Assembly (NCBI GenBank): GCA_002471015.1
Contig: DKPB01000034.1
Span: 1-64,000, forward strand
Reading direction: 5' to 3'
Length of the DNA stretch: 64,000 bases
From: Stenotrophomonas sp. UBA7346
GTDB taxonomy: Bacteria > Pseudomonadota > Gammaproteobacteria > Xanthomonadales > Xanthomonadaceae
Shown here piece by piece: positions 8,524 through 16,684 of the stretch. The position numbers and the translations under genes were made by a program. The notes under the pieces were generated by a model that was not told the origin of the DNA, did not search any database, and saw nothing but the letters and a program-made list of their open reading frames with translations. Position 1 is the first letter of the stretch. Each line of letters begins with the position of its first letter.

Positions 8524-9056
8524 GCAGCAACGGTCATTTCAACCTGTTGGCGCGCGTGCTGCACTGGAGCATGGCGCTGCTGATCCTGGCGATGCTGTTC
8601 ATCGGCGTGACCATGGTGGCCTCGGTGCACCTGCGTCCAGGCCTGATCAACCTGCACCGGCCGCTGGGCATCGCGATCCTGCTGCTGGCGCTGCTGCGCC
8701 TGTACAACCGCCTGCGCCACCGGCCACCGCCGCTGCCGGCCGACCTGCCGATCTGGCAGGCCTGGGCCGCCAACGCCTCACACTGGTTGCTGTATGCCCT
8801 GATGCTGGCGATGCCACTGGTGGGCTGGGCCATGCTGTCCGCCGGCGGCTACCCCATCGTGCTGTGGGCCGGCGTGCACCTGCCGCCCATCGCGCCGCAT
8901 ACGCCACAACTCTATGCACTGCTGCGCAACACGCACAGCCTGCTGGCCTACCTGCTGTTCGCCACCGTGCTGGTGCACGTGGGTGCGGCCCTGTTCCATG
9001 CCTGGGTGCGCCGTGACGGCGTGTTCCAGGCAATGGCGCGCGGCCCGCGCCCGTAA
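8520..9056 (+). CDS. Cytochrome b561 family protein
   Basis: 178 residues, four membrane helices with His ligands in the first (LLARVLHWSMA), second (INLHRPLGIAI) and fourth (HSLLAYLLFATVLVHVGAALFH), the di-heme b561 pattern. The start overlaps the peroxidase stop (ATGA), implying coupled translation and a shared redox role. It converges on the ThuA-like gene with only 3 bp between stops. Confidence 0.9.
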   Translation: MSSNGHFNLLARVLHWSMALLILAMLFIGVTMVASVHLRPGLINLHRPLGIAILLLALLRLYNRLRHRPPPLPADLPIWQAWAANASHWLLYALMLAMPLVGWAMLSAGGYPIVLWAGVHLPPIAPHTPQLYALLRNTHSLLAYLLFATVLVHVGAALFHAWVRRDGVFQAMARGPRP

Positions 9057-9059
9057 GGC

Positions 9060-9830
9060 TCAAGGTGCGGGCGGCTTGCCCTCACCCTTGCCGGTGGCGG
9101 CCCAGTAGATGCCACCGTACAGGTGCTCCAGGTAACGCGGATCGTTGTACGCCTCGGCCTGGTGGCCCAGGGCTGTGGCAAACACCCGGCCGCCTTCGAA
9201 ACGGTGGTACCAGGCTACCGGATGCTCCTTGCCCATACCCTTTGCCACCTGGCCCGGCCAGATCAGGGTGGGGTCATAACTGTGCTCATCCACTGTCAGC
9301 AGCGTGACCAGGTCATCGCTGTACGGCGGGTCATACTCGTACCATTCATCACTCCACAGCCAGCGCTGCGGCAGCCCCGCGGTAGCCGGGAAATCACGGT
9401 TGACCACATCCACCATGGCGGTCTGCAGATAGGGATGGGTGCGGAACGAACGGCCGATCAGGCGGTCATACCAGTCCCAATCACCGCGCCGTATCGCAAA
9501 TGCCTTGTGCACGGCGACCACGCCGCCGCCGTTGCGCACGTACTGCTGGAACTTCTCCCGCTGCGTGACCGACAACTCCGTGGCAGGTGTATTGAGCAGC
9601 ACGATGGCATCGTACTGGGCCAGATCCTGATCGAAGGCCTGAGTGTTCCATGCCCAGGTAAGCGCAAAATAGTGCTGCCGCGCCAGCGCCTCGAACTGCG
9701 GCTTGGCCACCGGAATGTAGTCGTGGTGATACTGATTGGGGATGGCCGCGACCAGTACCTTGAACTGCTGCGCACCAACGCTGCCACTCAACAACAGCAG
9801 CCCCGCCACAAGCCAACGCAATCGTCCCAT
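9060..9830 (-). CDS. ThuA-like domain protein, exported
   Basis: 256 residues from ATG 9830; the longer frame upstream only reads through the REP array. A signal peptide occupies about 1-22 (LLLLSGSVGAQQ). The rest is the ThuA (glutamine amidotransferase-like) fold, with HHDYIPVAKPQFEALA early, a central YDAIVLLNTPATEL and late GRVFATALGHQAEAY. ThuA homologues act in sugar turnover, but the catalytic role is unsettled; an export signal suggests a periplasmic protein. No sugar genes are adjacent. Confidence 0.85.
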   Translation of the reverse strand: MGRLRWLVAGLLLLSGSVGAQQFKVLVAAIPNQYHHDYIPVAKPQFEALARQHYFALTWAWNTQAFDQDLAQYDAIVLLNTPATELSVTQREKFQQYVRNGGGVVAVHKAFAIRRGDWDWYDRLIGRSFRTHPYLQTAMVDVVNRDFPATAGLPQRWLWSDEWYEYDPPYSDDLVTLLTVDEHSYDPTLIWPGQVAKGMGKEHPVAWYHRFEGGRVFATALGHQAEAYNDPRYLEHLYGGIYWAATGKGEGKPPAP

Positions 9831-9957
9831 TGCAACACCCTGTATCTGTCCATTCGAGCTTACCGGGCGAAACGCGGGCCCGGGCACGGGCTGCCGAAAT
9901 TTCATAGCTGTTGGCGATAAAGGCATAGCTCGGCCGTCGGAGCACTGGCGCAAAAAC

Positions 9958-10514
9958 AACCCCTCCCCAGCCCTCCCCTTCGCTGCGCGAAAGGGAGGGA
10001 GCAGCGCGGTAGTGCCGAGCCATGCTCGGCAGGGGCCTTCCCAGCGAAAGGCCAACCCCTCCCCAGCTCTCCCCTTCGCTGCGCGAAAGGGAGGGAGCAG
10101 CGCGGTAGTGCCGAGCCATGCTCGGCAGGGGCCTTCCCAGCGAAAGGCCAAACCCCTCCCCAGCCCTCCCCTTCGTTGCGCGAAAGGGAGGAGCAGCGCG
10201 GTAGTGCCGAGCCATGCTCGGCAGGGGCCTTCCCAGCGAAAAGCCAACCCCTCCCCAGCCCTCCCCTTGGCTGCGCGAAAGGGAGGGAGCAACGGCGGTA
10301 GTGCCGAGCCATGCTCGGCAGGGGCCTTCCCGCGAAAGGCCAACCCCTCCCAAACCCTCCCCTTCTCCGCGCGAAAGGGAGGGAGCAGAGCGGTAGTGCC
10401 GAGCCATGCTCGGCAGGGGCCTTCCCAGCGAAAAGCCAACCCCTCCCCAGCCCTCCCCTTCGCTGCGCGAAAGGGAGGGAGCAACGGCTGTAGCGCCGAA
10501 CCATGCTCGACAGC
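9958..10514. repeat. Tandem array of six ~96-bp GTAG REP units
   Basis: GTAG hairpins with core GTAGTGCCGAGCCATGCT recur at 10009, 10105, 10201, 10298, 10393 and 10490 (spacing 96, 96, 97, 95, 97). Between them lies a near-identical C-rich hairpin built on CCCTCCCCTTCGCTGCGCG and its complement. Small differences are single-base changes and 1-nt indels, so the array grew by unit duplication. Reading frames crossing it are artefacts. It fills most of the 711-bp gap between the ThuA-like gene and the response regulator. Confidence 0.9.
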
Positions 10515-10541
10515 TGGTTTACCGCGTGTTTCCCTGCTGGC

Positions 10542-11144
10542 CTACAGCCAACCCTTCTGCCGCGCCACGCGATAGGCCTCGATGCGATTGGCCACGCCCA
10601 GCTTGCCAATGCACTCTGAAAGATAGTTGCGCACGGTGCCGTGCGACAAACCCAGCTGCTCGGCGATCTCGCTGGCCGACCGGCCATCGCCGGCCAGCCG
10701 CAGCACCTGCCGCTCACGGTCATTGAGCGGGTCGGCTTCGGACCAGGCCTCCACCGCCAGCTGCGGATCGATGGCGCGGCCACCGCGATGCACCTGCCGC
10801 AGTGCTTCGGCCAGCTTCTCGGCTGGCGCATCCTTCAACAGATAACCCTGTACGCCCGCGTCCAGCGCACGCCGCAGAAAGCCGCTGCGCGCAAAAGTGG
10901 TCACGATCACCACCTTGATCGGCAGCCCATGGCGCTGCACCCGCTGCGCCAGCTCCAGCCCGGTAAGGCCGGGCATTTCGATGTCGGTCACGAGCACGTC
11001 GGGGCTCAGCCGCTGCAGCTCACGCCAGGCGCTTTCACCATCGGCGGCGGTGCCAATCACCTCGATATCGGCTTCCAGGTTGAGCAGCGCCGACAGCGCA
11101 CCGCGCACCATTGCCTGGTCCTCGGCCAGCAGGATGCGGATCAT
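10542..11144 (-). CDS. NarL/FixJ-type response regulator
   Basis: 200 residues. The receiver domain (1-120) has acidic pocket Glu8/Asp9, phospho-acceptor Asp54 in LVTDIEMPG, Thr in VIVTTFARSG and Lys in YLLKDAPAE. The LuxR-type HTH (about 138-195) has LNDRERQVLRLAGDGRSASE. It resembles DesR of the membrane-fluidity system and partners the kinase encoded upstream; genes overlap by 4 nt. Likely targets include its own ABC transporter operon. Confidence 0.93.
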   Translation of the reverse strand: MIRILLAEDQAMVRGALSALLNLEADIEVIGTAADGESAWRELQRLSPDVLVTDIEMPGLTGLELAQRVQRHGLPIKVVIVTTFARSGFLRRALDAGVQGYLLKDAPAEKLAEALRQVHRGGRAIDPQLAVEAWSEADPLNDRERQVLRLAGDGRSASEIAEQLGLSHGTVRNYLSECIGKLGVANRIEAYRVARQKGWL

Positions 11145-12352
11145 GCGCGCAACGCCTGTGCCGGTGCCATCGGCGCTGTGCTGCCCAACTCAACCGGCAC
11201 CGGAATGCGTATCTTCAAGCGGGTCCCCTGCCCCTTGGGCGAATCGATCTGCATCTCGCCACCCAGCGCCAGCACCCGCTCACGCATGCCGGCCAAACCA
11301 TTGCCGTTGACCGATACGCCGCCACGGCCATCATCCACCACCTCCATCATCACCGCATCCGGCGCACTGACGAGGCTGATCCTCGCCTCGTTGGCCTGGG
11401 CGTGGCGGGCGATATTGGTGACGGCCTCGCGCAGCACCATCGAAAGACCGGCCTCGATCCATGCCGGCATCGGCGGTGGCGGCGCGTAGCGCAGGTTGAC
11501 CCGTGAGGACTCCAGCAGCAGATGCGCCGAAGCCAGCTCCGCGGCCAGGTCAGCGGCGCGGAAGCCGGTGACCGCGCTGCGCACCTGGGCCAGCGCATCG
11601 CGGGCAATCTGCTCGGCTTCGGCCAGTTCGCGCTGTGAGCGCTGCGGGTCGCGCTCGAACAGCTTGCGTGACAGCTCCATCTTCAGCGTGATCAGCGACA
11701 GCGTGTGCCCGAGCAGATCGTGCAGATCGCGGCCGATGCGCTCGCGCTCGGCGGTGGCGGCCAGCCGCCGCACTTCCTCGTGGGACAGCCGCAATGCGGC
11801 GTCCTTCTCGCTGCTGGAACGCTCGACGTTGACGATCAGGCCAATGACCACGGTCAACGCCGGTATCCAGGCAATCACCTGCCACGGGTAGCCGATCCAC
11901 GACGCCAACGATACGAAGCCGACATTCAGCAGCATCACCTCCAGCAGGTAACGCCACATGCCGATGCAGCGGTTGGTGCGCAACATCACGCAGCCGAACA
12001 CGAAGTAGTTCATGCCGGAGGGGTAGCTGCGCAGCAGGGCCATCGCCAGCACGATCATCGCCAGCGCGAAGATCGGCGCGCTGCGCCGCGAACTCACCAG
12101 GGTGAGCAGGTACAGCACGATGAACAGCGGGAAGGACCACAGAGTGATCAACAACCACTGCAGGCTGTAGCCACCGCCGAACATCGGCGTGATGAACACC
12201 CATACCGTCCATAACAGGTGCACGGTATCAATCCACGGCCACTTGCCGAGCTTGATGTTGTCGGCCACCACCGAATCCGGTGCCGGCTTCAACCATTCAG
12301 GGCGCTGCAATGCCATCGCGGGAGTCCTGTCGTCGTGCGGCAATGATGCCAT
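11141..12352 (-). CDS. DesK-like sensor histidine kinase
   Basis: 403 residues from ATG 12352, which overlaps the permease stop by 4 nt; an alternative Met lies at 12316. Five or six membrane helices (about 43-175) are followed by a HisKA_3 dimerisation helix with phospho-acceptor His211 in IGRDLHDLLGHTLS and a HATPase domain with REAVTNIARHAQA (N box) and VDDGRGG (G1 box). The sensor region is membrane embedded without a periplasmic domain, so the cue is probably membrane state or its transporter partner. Confidence 0.92.
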   Translation of the reverse strand: MASLPHDDRTPAMALQRPEWLKPAPDSVVADNIKLGKWPWIDTVHLLWTVWVFITPMFGGGYSLQWLLITLWSFPLFIVLYLLTLVSSRRSAPIFALAMIVLAMALLRSYPSGMNYFVFGCVMLRTNRCIGMWRYLLEVMLLNVGFVSLASWIGYPWQVIAWIPALTVVIGLIVNVERSSSEKDAALRLSHEEVRRLAATAERERIGRDLHDLLGHTLSLITLKMELSRKLFERDPQRSQRELAEAEQIARDALAQVRSAVTGFRAADLAAELASAHLLLESSRVNLRYAPPPPMPAWIEAGLSMVLREAVTNIARHAQANEARISLVSAPDAVMMEVVDDGRGGVSVNGNGLAGMRERVLALGGEMQIDSPKGQGTRLKIRIPVPVELGSTAPMAPAQALRA

Positions 12353-13137
12353 CAGCCATGCCGGTGCAGGCGCCAGGCAGCCAATGCGGTGACCACCAGA
12401 GCAAAGCCCGCCAGCCACAGCACATGCGGCCAGAGCCGCCCTACCGGAAAATCCAGTGCGCCCTGTGCCAATGCATTCAGGTGATAGCTGGGCCAGATCC
12501 ACGCCTGCTCCCGCAACACCGACGGCAGCATTTTCAGCGGGAACCACAGCCCCGACAGCACCGCCATCGGCAGGTAAACCAGGTTGATCACCGCCGGGGC
12601 GCCGTTGCCCTTGACCAGCGTGCCCAGCAACAGGCCCAGCGCACAGAATGGCAACGTACCGAATGTAGCCACCGCACTCAGCCGCAGTGCCTGCGACGCG
12701 GACAGTGGCACGCCGGCCACCGTTACCGCCAACACCTGCAGGACCAGCACGATCGCCAGCCCCATCATCATCGCCATCACCATCTTGCCCAGCAGATAGG
12801 CCAACGGCGGCATCGGCAACGCGCGTTTGAGGGTGAGCAGGCCGTTGTCCCGCTCCAGCGCCAGCGACATGCCGAAGCCGAACAGGCCTGGCGCCATCAC
12901 CCCGAACGTGGCGTAGCTGCCCAGCAGGAAACGGGCGACTTCCGGCGGCTGCGCCTTGCCCAGCACCACCGCGAACAGCAGGTAGAACGTGGCCGGGAAC
13001 AGTAACGTGGGCAACAGAAAACCGGGGCTGCGCAGGTAGCGCTGGCACTCGGCGCGGATCTCCTGCAGGTAGGCGCCCAGCAAGCGCTGTGGTGGCAACA
13101 CCAACTGCGGGTTGTCGCGCAGGATCGGGGTGTTCAT
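12352..13137 (-). CDS. ABC-2 type transporter permease
   Basis: 261 residues with six membrane helices and the ABC-2 layout, including a conserved GLFGFGMSLALERDNGLL segment around 95-112. Start and stop both overlap neighbours by 4 nt, placing it between its ATPase and the sensor kinase. Such BceAB/YvfRST-like clusters export or sense membrane-active compounds; the substrate cannot be read from the sequence. Confidence 0.88.
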   Translation of the reverse strand: MNTPILRDNPQLVLPPQRLLGAYLQEIRAECQRYLRSPGFLLPTLLFPATFYLLFAVVLGKAQPPEVARFLLGSYATFGVMAPGLFGFGMSLALERDNGLLTLKRALPMPPLAYLLGKMVMAMMMGLAIVLVLQVLAVTVAGVPLSASQALRLSAVATFGTLPFCALGLLLGTLVKGNGAPAVINLVYLPMAVLSGLWFPLKMLPSVLREQAWIWPSYHLNALAQGALDFPVGRLWPHVLWLAGFALVVTALAAWRLHRHG

Positions 13138-14063
13138 CAGGCAGCCTCGCGTTGCATCGGGCCGGCAGCACCGGCGGTAAGTTCGGTGAAGGCTTCACCG
13201 AGGCCCGGCGCCTGCACTTCCAGCCCGGACAGATGGGGATCGGCCACCAGCAATTGCCGCACCACGTTCTCCACCTGGTCGCTGTGCAGCTGCAGCCAGA
13301 CATCGTCACGGCGGGCCTGCAGCACGCCGGGCCATGCCGCCACCGTGGCCGCATCCAGGCTGCTGATGCAACGGATGCGGCGCTGGACCACCCGCGCGCG
13401 CAGGGCGTCCACGCTGCCATCGCTGACGATGCGCCCGCGCAGCAGCACACATACCCGGTCGGCCAAGCGTTCGGCCTCCTCCAGGTAGTGGGTGGTCAGC
13501 ACCACTGCGGCACCCTCGCCCACCAGTTGGCGCACGCTGGCCCAGAGCTGCTGCCTGGCGGGCAGATCCAGGCCAACGCTGGGTTCGTCCAGGAACAGCA
13601 GGCGGGGCCGCCCACAGATGGCCAGCGCAAACTGCACACGCCGCTGCTGGCCACCGGACAGCTTGCCGTAGCGGCGCGGCAACAGTTCCTCGGCACCGGC
13701 CAGCGCCGCGGTTTCGGCCACGCTGCGCGGCGTCGGGTAATAGCTGGCGGCCAAACGGATGAGTTCGGCAACACTCAGGGTGTCCGGCAGTTCCGCCGCC
13801 TGCAGCATCACGCCGATACCGCGACGCGCGGCCAGCTGTTGCGGGTGCTGGCCGAACAGTTGCACCTGCCCGGCATCGGCACGCAGCAGCCCCAGCAGCA
13901 GGCCGATGGCGGTGGTTTTCCCCGCGCCATTGGGACCCAGCAGGGCCAGCACCTGACCGGCATGCAGTTGCAGGTCGACGCCGTCCAGCGCGCACACGGC
14001 GCCGTAGTGTTTGTGCACGCCCCGCAGGCTTGCCAGTACCTCACCGTGTTGTGCCATTGCCAT
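13137..14063 (-). CDS. ABC transporter ATP-binding protein (drug/lipid exporter type)
   Basis: 308 residues from ATG 14063 (MAMAQHGEV); 14057 is an alternative, and the longer frame to 14132 is less likely. Walker A is GPNGAGKTT, the Q-loop lies near VMLQAAELPD, the signature is LSGGQQRRV, Walker B is LLFLDEPSVGLD, and the switch His is in LTTHYLEEAERLADR. The domain order is that of CcmA/NatA-type exporters. First gene of a four-gene operon; divergent from the efflux adaptor gene, so the 197-bp gap probably holds both promoters. Confidence 0.92.
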   Translation of the reverse strand: MAMAQHGEVLASLRGVHKHYGAVCALDGVDLQLHAGQVLALLGPNGAGKTTAIGLLLGLLRADAGQVQLFGQHPQQLAARRGIGVMLQAAELPDTLSVAELIRLAASYYPTPRSVAETAALAGAEELLPRRYGKLSGGQQRRVQFALAICGRPRLLFLDEPSVGLDLPARQQLWASVRQLVGEGAAVVLTTHYLEEAERLADRVCVLLRGRIVSDGSVDALRARVVQRRIRCISSLDAATVAAWPGVLQARRDDVWLQLHSDQVENVVRQLLVADPHLSGLEVQAPGLGEAFTELTAGAAGPMQREAA

Positions 14064-14260
14064 CGCCTTCTTTGGGGACGGTGCAAGCTTGGGCAGGGGT
14101 CCAGCGTCTGCCCAGTCGCCGCGATCAGGCAAAGCACATGACAGCCGTCACCTGTCCCGAAGCCGGGCAGCGCCTAAGATTCGGCCATCGCCCATCCCGT
14201 GCCTCCAAGGATTGCGGTAAGTTGCGGTCACATTTCCCTGCCGACGCCGTCCTGTCTCCC

Positions 14261-15511
14261 ATGAATGCATCTGCTGAACTGCTGAAGGAACTACGCATCG
14301 ACCGCTCCGCCCCGCCGCCGCGCGGCCCTGCACCGTCGCGGCGCTGGCTGTGGATCGTGATCGGCCTGGTGCTGGCACTGCTGCTGGCGCTGGGGGTTGG
14401 TGCCCTGCTCAGCCGCAAGCCGGCGCTGACAGTGCAGACCGCACCGGTGGTGGCGATGGGCCAGGCGGGCAGCGAAAGCAGCTCGGTTCTCGATGCCAGT
14501 GGCTATGTGGTGGCACGGCGCATGGCCACTGTCTCGGCCAAGATCACCGGCAAGGTGCGCGAGGTGATGATCGAGGAAGGCATGCGGGTGGAAGAAGGCC
14601 AGGTGATGGCCACCCTGGACCCGATCGACGCCAACGCCCAGCGCAGCCTCAACGCCGCCCAGCTGGCGGCTGCCCGCAGCCAGACCGAGGGCCTGCAGGC
14701 ACAGCTGCGCCAGGCCGAGGCCGAGGCCGGCCGCCTGCAGGCGCTGGTGGGCCAGCAGCTGATCTCCCGGTCGCAGTACGACCAGGCCGTGGCCGCGCGT
14801 GACAGCCTGCGCGCACAGCTGGCCACGGCCCGCCACAACGCACGGGTCGCGCAGGACGCGCTGGCCATTGCCGACCTGGGCGTGGACAACAACGTGGTGC
14901 GTGCCCCGTTTGCCGGCGTGGTCACCGCCAAGGCTGCGCAGCCGGGCGAAATCGTGTCGCCGCTGTCGGCTGGGGGTGGTTTTACCCGTACCGGTATCGG
15001 CACCATCGTCGACATGGAGTCGCTGGAAGTGGAAGTGGAAGTGGGCGAAGCCTTCATCGGCCGCGTGCAGCCGAAGATGCCGGTGGAGATCGTGCTCAAC
15101 GCCTACCCGGACTGGAAGATCCCCGGCCACGTGATCGCCATCATTCCCACCGCCGACCGTGGCAAGGCCACGGTGAAGGTCCGTGTGGCGCTGGAAACCA
15201 AGGACCCGCGCATCGTGCCGGAGATGGGCGTGCGGGTGAGCTTCCTGGAGAAAGCCGCTGCCGCTGGCACCGAAGCACCCAAGGGGGTACGCGTACCGGC
15301 CGCTGCGATTGTCGAGCGCGACGGCAAGCCGGTTGCTTTTGTCGTGCAGGCCGATGACAAGGTGACGCAGCAAGCGCTGCAGGTGGGCCAGGCATTGGCC
15401 AAGGACAAGCAGGTGCTGTCGGGATTGAGTGCCGGACAGACGGTGGTGCTCAACCCTGCAGCAGAATTGAAGGATGGCGACAAGGTGACGCTGGAAGGCG
15501 CGGAGAAGTAA
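14261..15511 (+). CDS. Periplasmic adaptor of an ABC/RND-type efflux pump (HlyD/MacA-like)
   Basis: 416 residues from ATG 14261; upstream in-frame codons lie in the promoter gap. One membrane anchor at about 28-50, lipoyl half-motifs (ASGYVVARRMATVSAKITGK around 85-104 and APFAGVVTAKAAQPGEIVS around 216-234), a coiled-coil hairpin at 125-200 rich in Ala/Gln/Glu, then beta-barrel and membrane-proximal domains. It would bridge the ABC pump encoded from 15987 to an outer-membrane channel. A 475-bp repeat-rich spacer separates it from the pump genes. Confidence 0.9.
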   Translation: MNASAELLKELRIDRSAPPPRGPAPSRRWLWIVIGLVLALLLALGVGALLSRKPALTVQTAPVVAMGQAGSESSSVLDASGYVVARRMATVSAKITGKVREVMIEEGMRVEEGQVMATLDPIDANAQRSLNAAQLAAARSQTEGLQAQLRQAEAEAGRLQALVGQQLISRSQYDQAVAARDSLRAQLATARHNARVAQDALAIADLGVDNNVVRAPFAGVVTAKAAQPGEIVSPLSAGGGFTRTGIGTIVDMESLEVEVEVGEAFIGRVQPKMPVEIVLNAYPDWKIPGHVIAIIPTADRGKATVKVRVALETKDPRIVPEMGVRVSFLEKAAAAGTEAPKGVRVPAAAIVERDGKPVAFVVQADDKVTQQALQVGQALAKDKQVLSGLSAGQTVVLNPAAELKDGDKVTLEGAEK

Positions 15512-15986
15512 GCGCAGGCCTGTGATCTTTGTTGCGCTGGCGCGAATCACCTGGTGCATTGAAGTAGCGCTGTTGCTGTTGCTGTTGCTTCCACCCCCTC
15601 CCTTGCGCGAAGCGTAGCCGAGGGTTGGGGTTGGGGCGAGTGCTTTGGCTTTGGTTTGAAAAGCCACAGGAAGCAAAACCGCAGCCGAAGCCTGAAGCAA
15701 AGCAAAAGCTGCCCTCACCCCTACCCCTCTCCCGCTGGCGGGAGAGGGGAAAGCAACAACAGCCAGAGCCAGAGCCAGAGCCACTGCCAAAGCCAAAGCC
15801 AAAGCCAAAGCCAAAGCCAAAGCAAAAGCCAAAGCAAAAGCAAAAGCCAAAAGCACCCCTCCCTAGCCCTCCCCTTGCCTTCGGCAAAGGGAGGGGACCA
15901 GAAGCAAAGCGAAGCAAACTCGCGTCCGAAATCAAACTTTCAACATCCAACATCAAACACCACCGCGTCACTGCTGAGGATCATCC
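15512..15986. repeat. Repeat-rich spacer with hexanucleotide microsatellite
   Basis: No gene is supported here. A short GCTGTT run lies at about 15567-15588. C-rich REP-like hairpins occur at 15594-15637 and 15858-15897, with a CCTCTCCCGC hairpin at 15724-15750. From 15763 to 15854 a hexamer tract holds 3x CCAGAG, one CCACTG, 6x CCAAAG, then CAAAAG/CCAAAG variants. Its translations (Pro-Lys repeats one way, Phe-Gly the other) are not credible proteins. An AT-richer stretch at 15915-15986 may hold a promoter for the pump genes. Confidence 0.85.
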
Positions 15987-16673
15987 ATGAGCACCCTCGT
16001 CTCCCTGCGCAACATCACCAAGACCTATCAGCGTGGCCCGGAAAAAGTACAGGTACTGCACGGCATCAACCTGGATATCGCCAGCGGTGACTTCGTCGCG
16101 CTGATGGGTCCGTCGGGCTCCGGCAAGACCACCCTGCTGAACCTGATCGGCGGCCTGGACACGCCCAGCGGTGGCGAGATCAACATCGAAGACCAACGCA
16201 TCGACCAGCTCAGCGCCGGCCAGCTGTCTACCTGGCGCAGCCACCACGTTGGCTTCGTGTTCCAGTTCTACAACCTGATGCCCATGCTCACCGCGCAGAA
16301 GAATGTCGAACTGCCGCTGCTGCTGACCAACCTCAATGCCGGCGAGCGCAAACGCCGTGCACAGATCGCGCTGACCCTGGTCGGCCTGGCCGATCGCCGC
16401 GACCACCGCCCCAATGAACTGTCCGGCGGCCAGCAGCAGCGCGTGGCCATTGCCCGCGCCATCGTCTCCGACCCGACCTTTCTGATCTGCGATGAACCCA
16501 CCGGCGACCTCGACCGCCAGAGCGCGGAAGAAGTGCTGGGCCTGCTGCAGCTGCTCAACCGCGAACACGGCAAGACCATCATCATGGTCACCCACGATCC
16601 CAAGGCCGCCGAGTACGCCACCCACACCGTGCATCTGGACAAGGGCGAGCTGGTCGACGCCCCGGCGCACTGA
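15987..16673 (+). CDS. ABC transporter ATP-binding protein (MacB/LolD-like)
   Basis: 228 residues. Walker A is GPSGSGKTT (about 41), the Q-loop FVFQFYNLMP, the signature LSGGQQQRVA, Walker B FLICDEPTGDLD and the switch VTHDPKAA. Size and the LNLIGGLD motif fit the MacB/LolD/FtsE group that works with FtsX-type permeases. It lies 11 bp before the first permease gene and shares the locus with the HlyD-like adaptor, so the set is probably a tripartite exporter. Confidence 0.93.
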   Translation: MSTLVSLRNITKTYQRGPEKVQVLHGINLDIASGDFVALMGPSGSGKTTLLNLIGGLDTPSGGEINIEDQRIDQLSAGQLSTWRSHHVGFVFQFYNLMPMLTAQKNVELPLLLTNLNAGERKRRAQIALTLVGLADRRDHRPNELSGGQQQRVAIARAIVSDPTFLICDEPTGDLDRQSAEEVLGLLQLLNREHGKTIIMVTHDPKAAEYATHTVHLDKGELVDAPAH

Positions 16674-16684
16674 GGAGCACCGCC

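Noticed and set aside
9958..10514. CRISPR array
   Set aside because: Units are identical over their full length with no unique spacers, they form internal hairpins with GTAG ends, and no cas gene is near.
15625..15990. Lys/Pro repeat protein encoded by the hexamer tract
   Set aside because: The repeats simply translate a hexanucleotide microsatellite; frames run across REP hairpins and lack a start signal.
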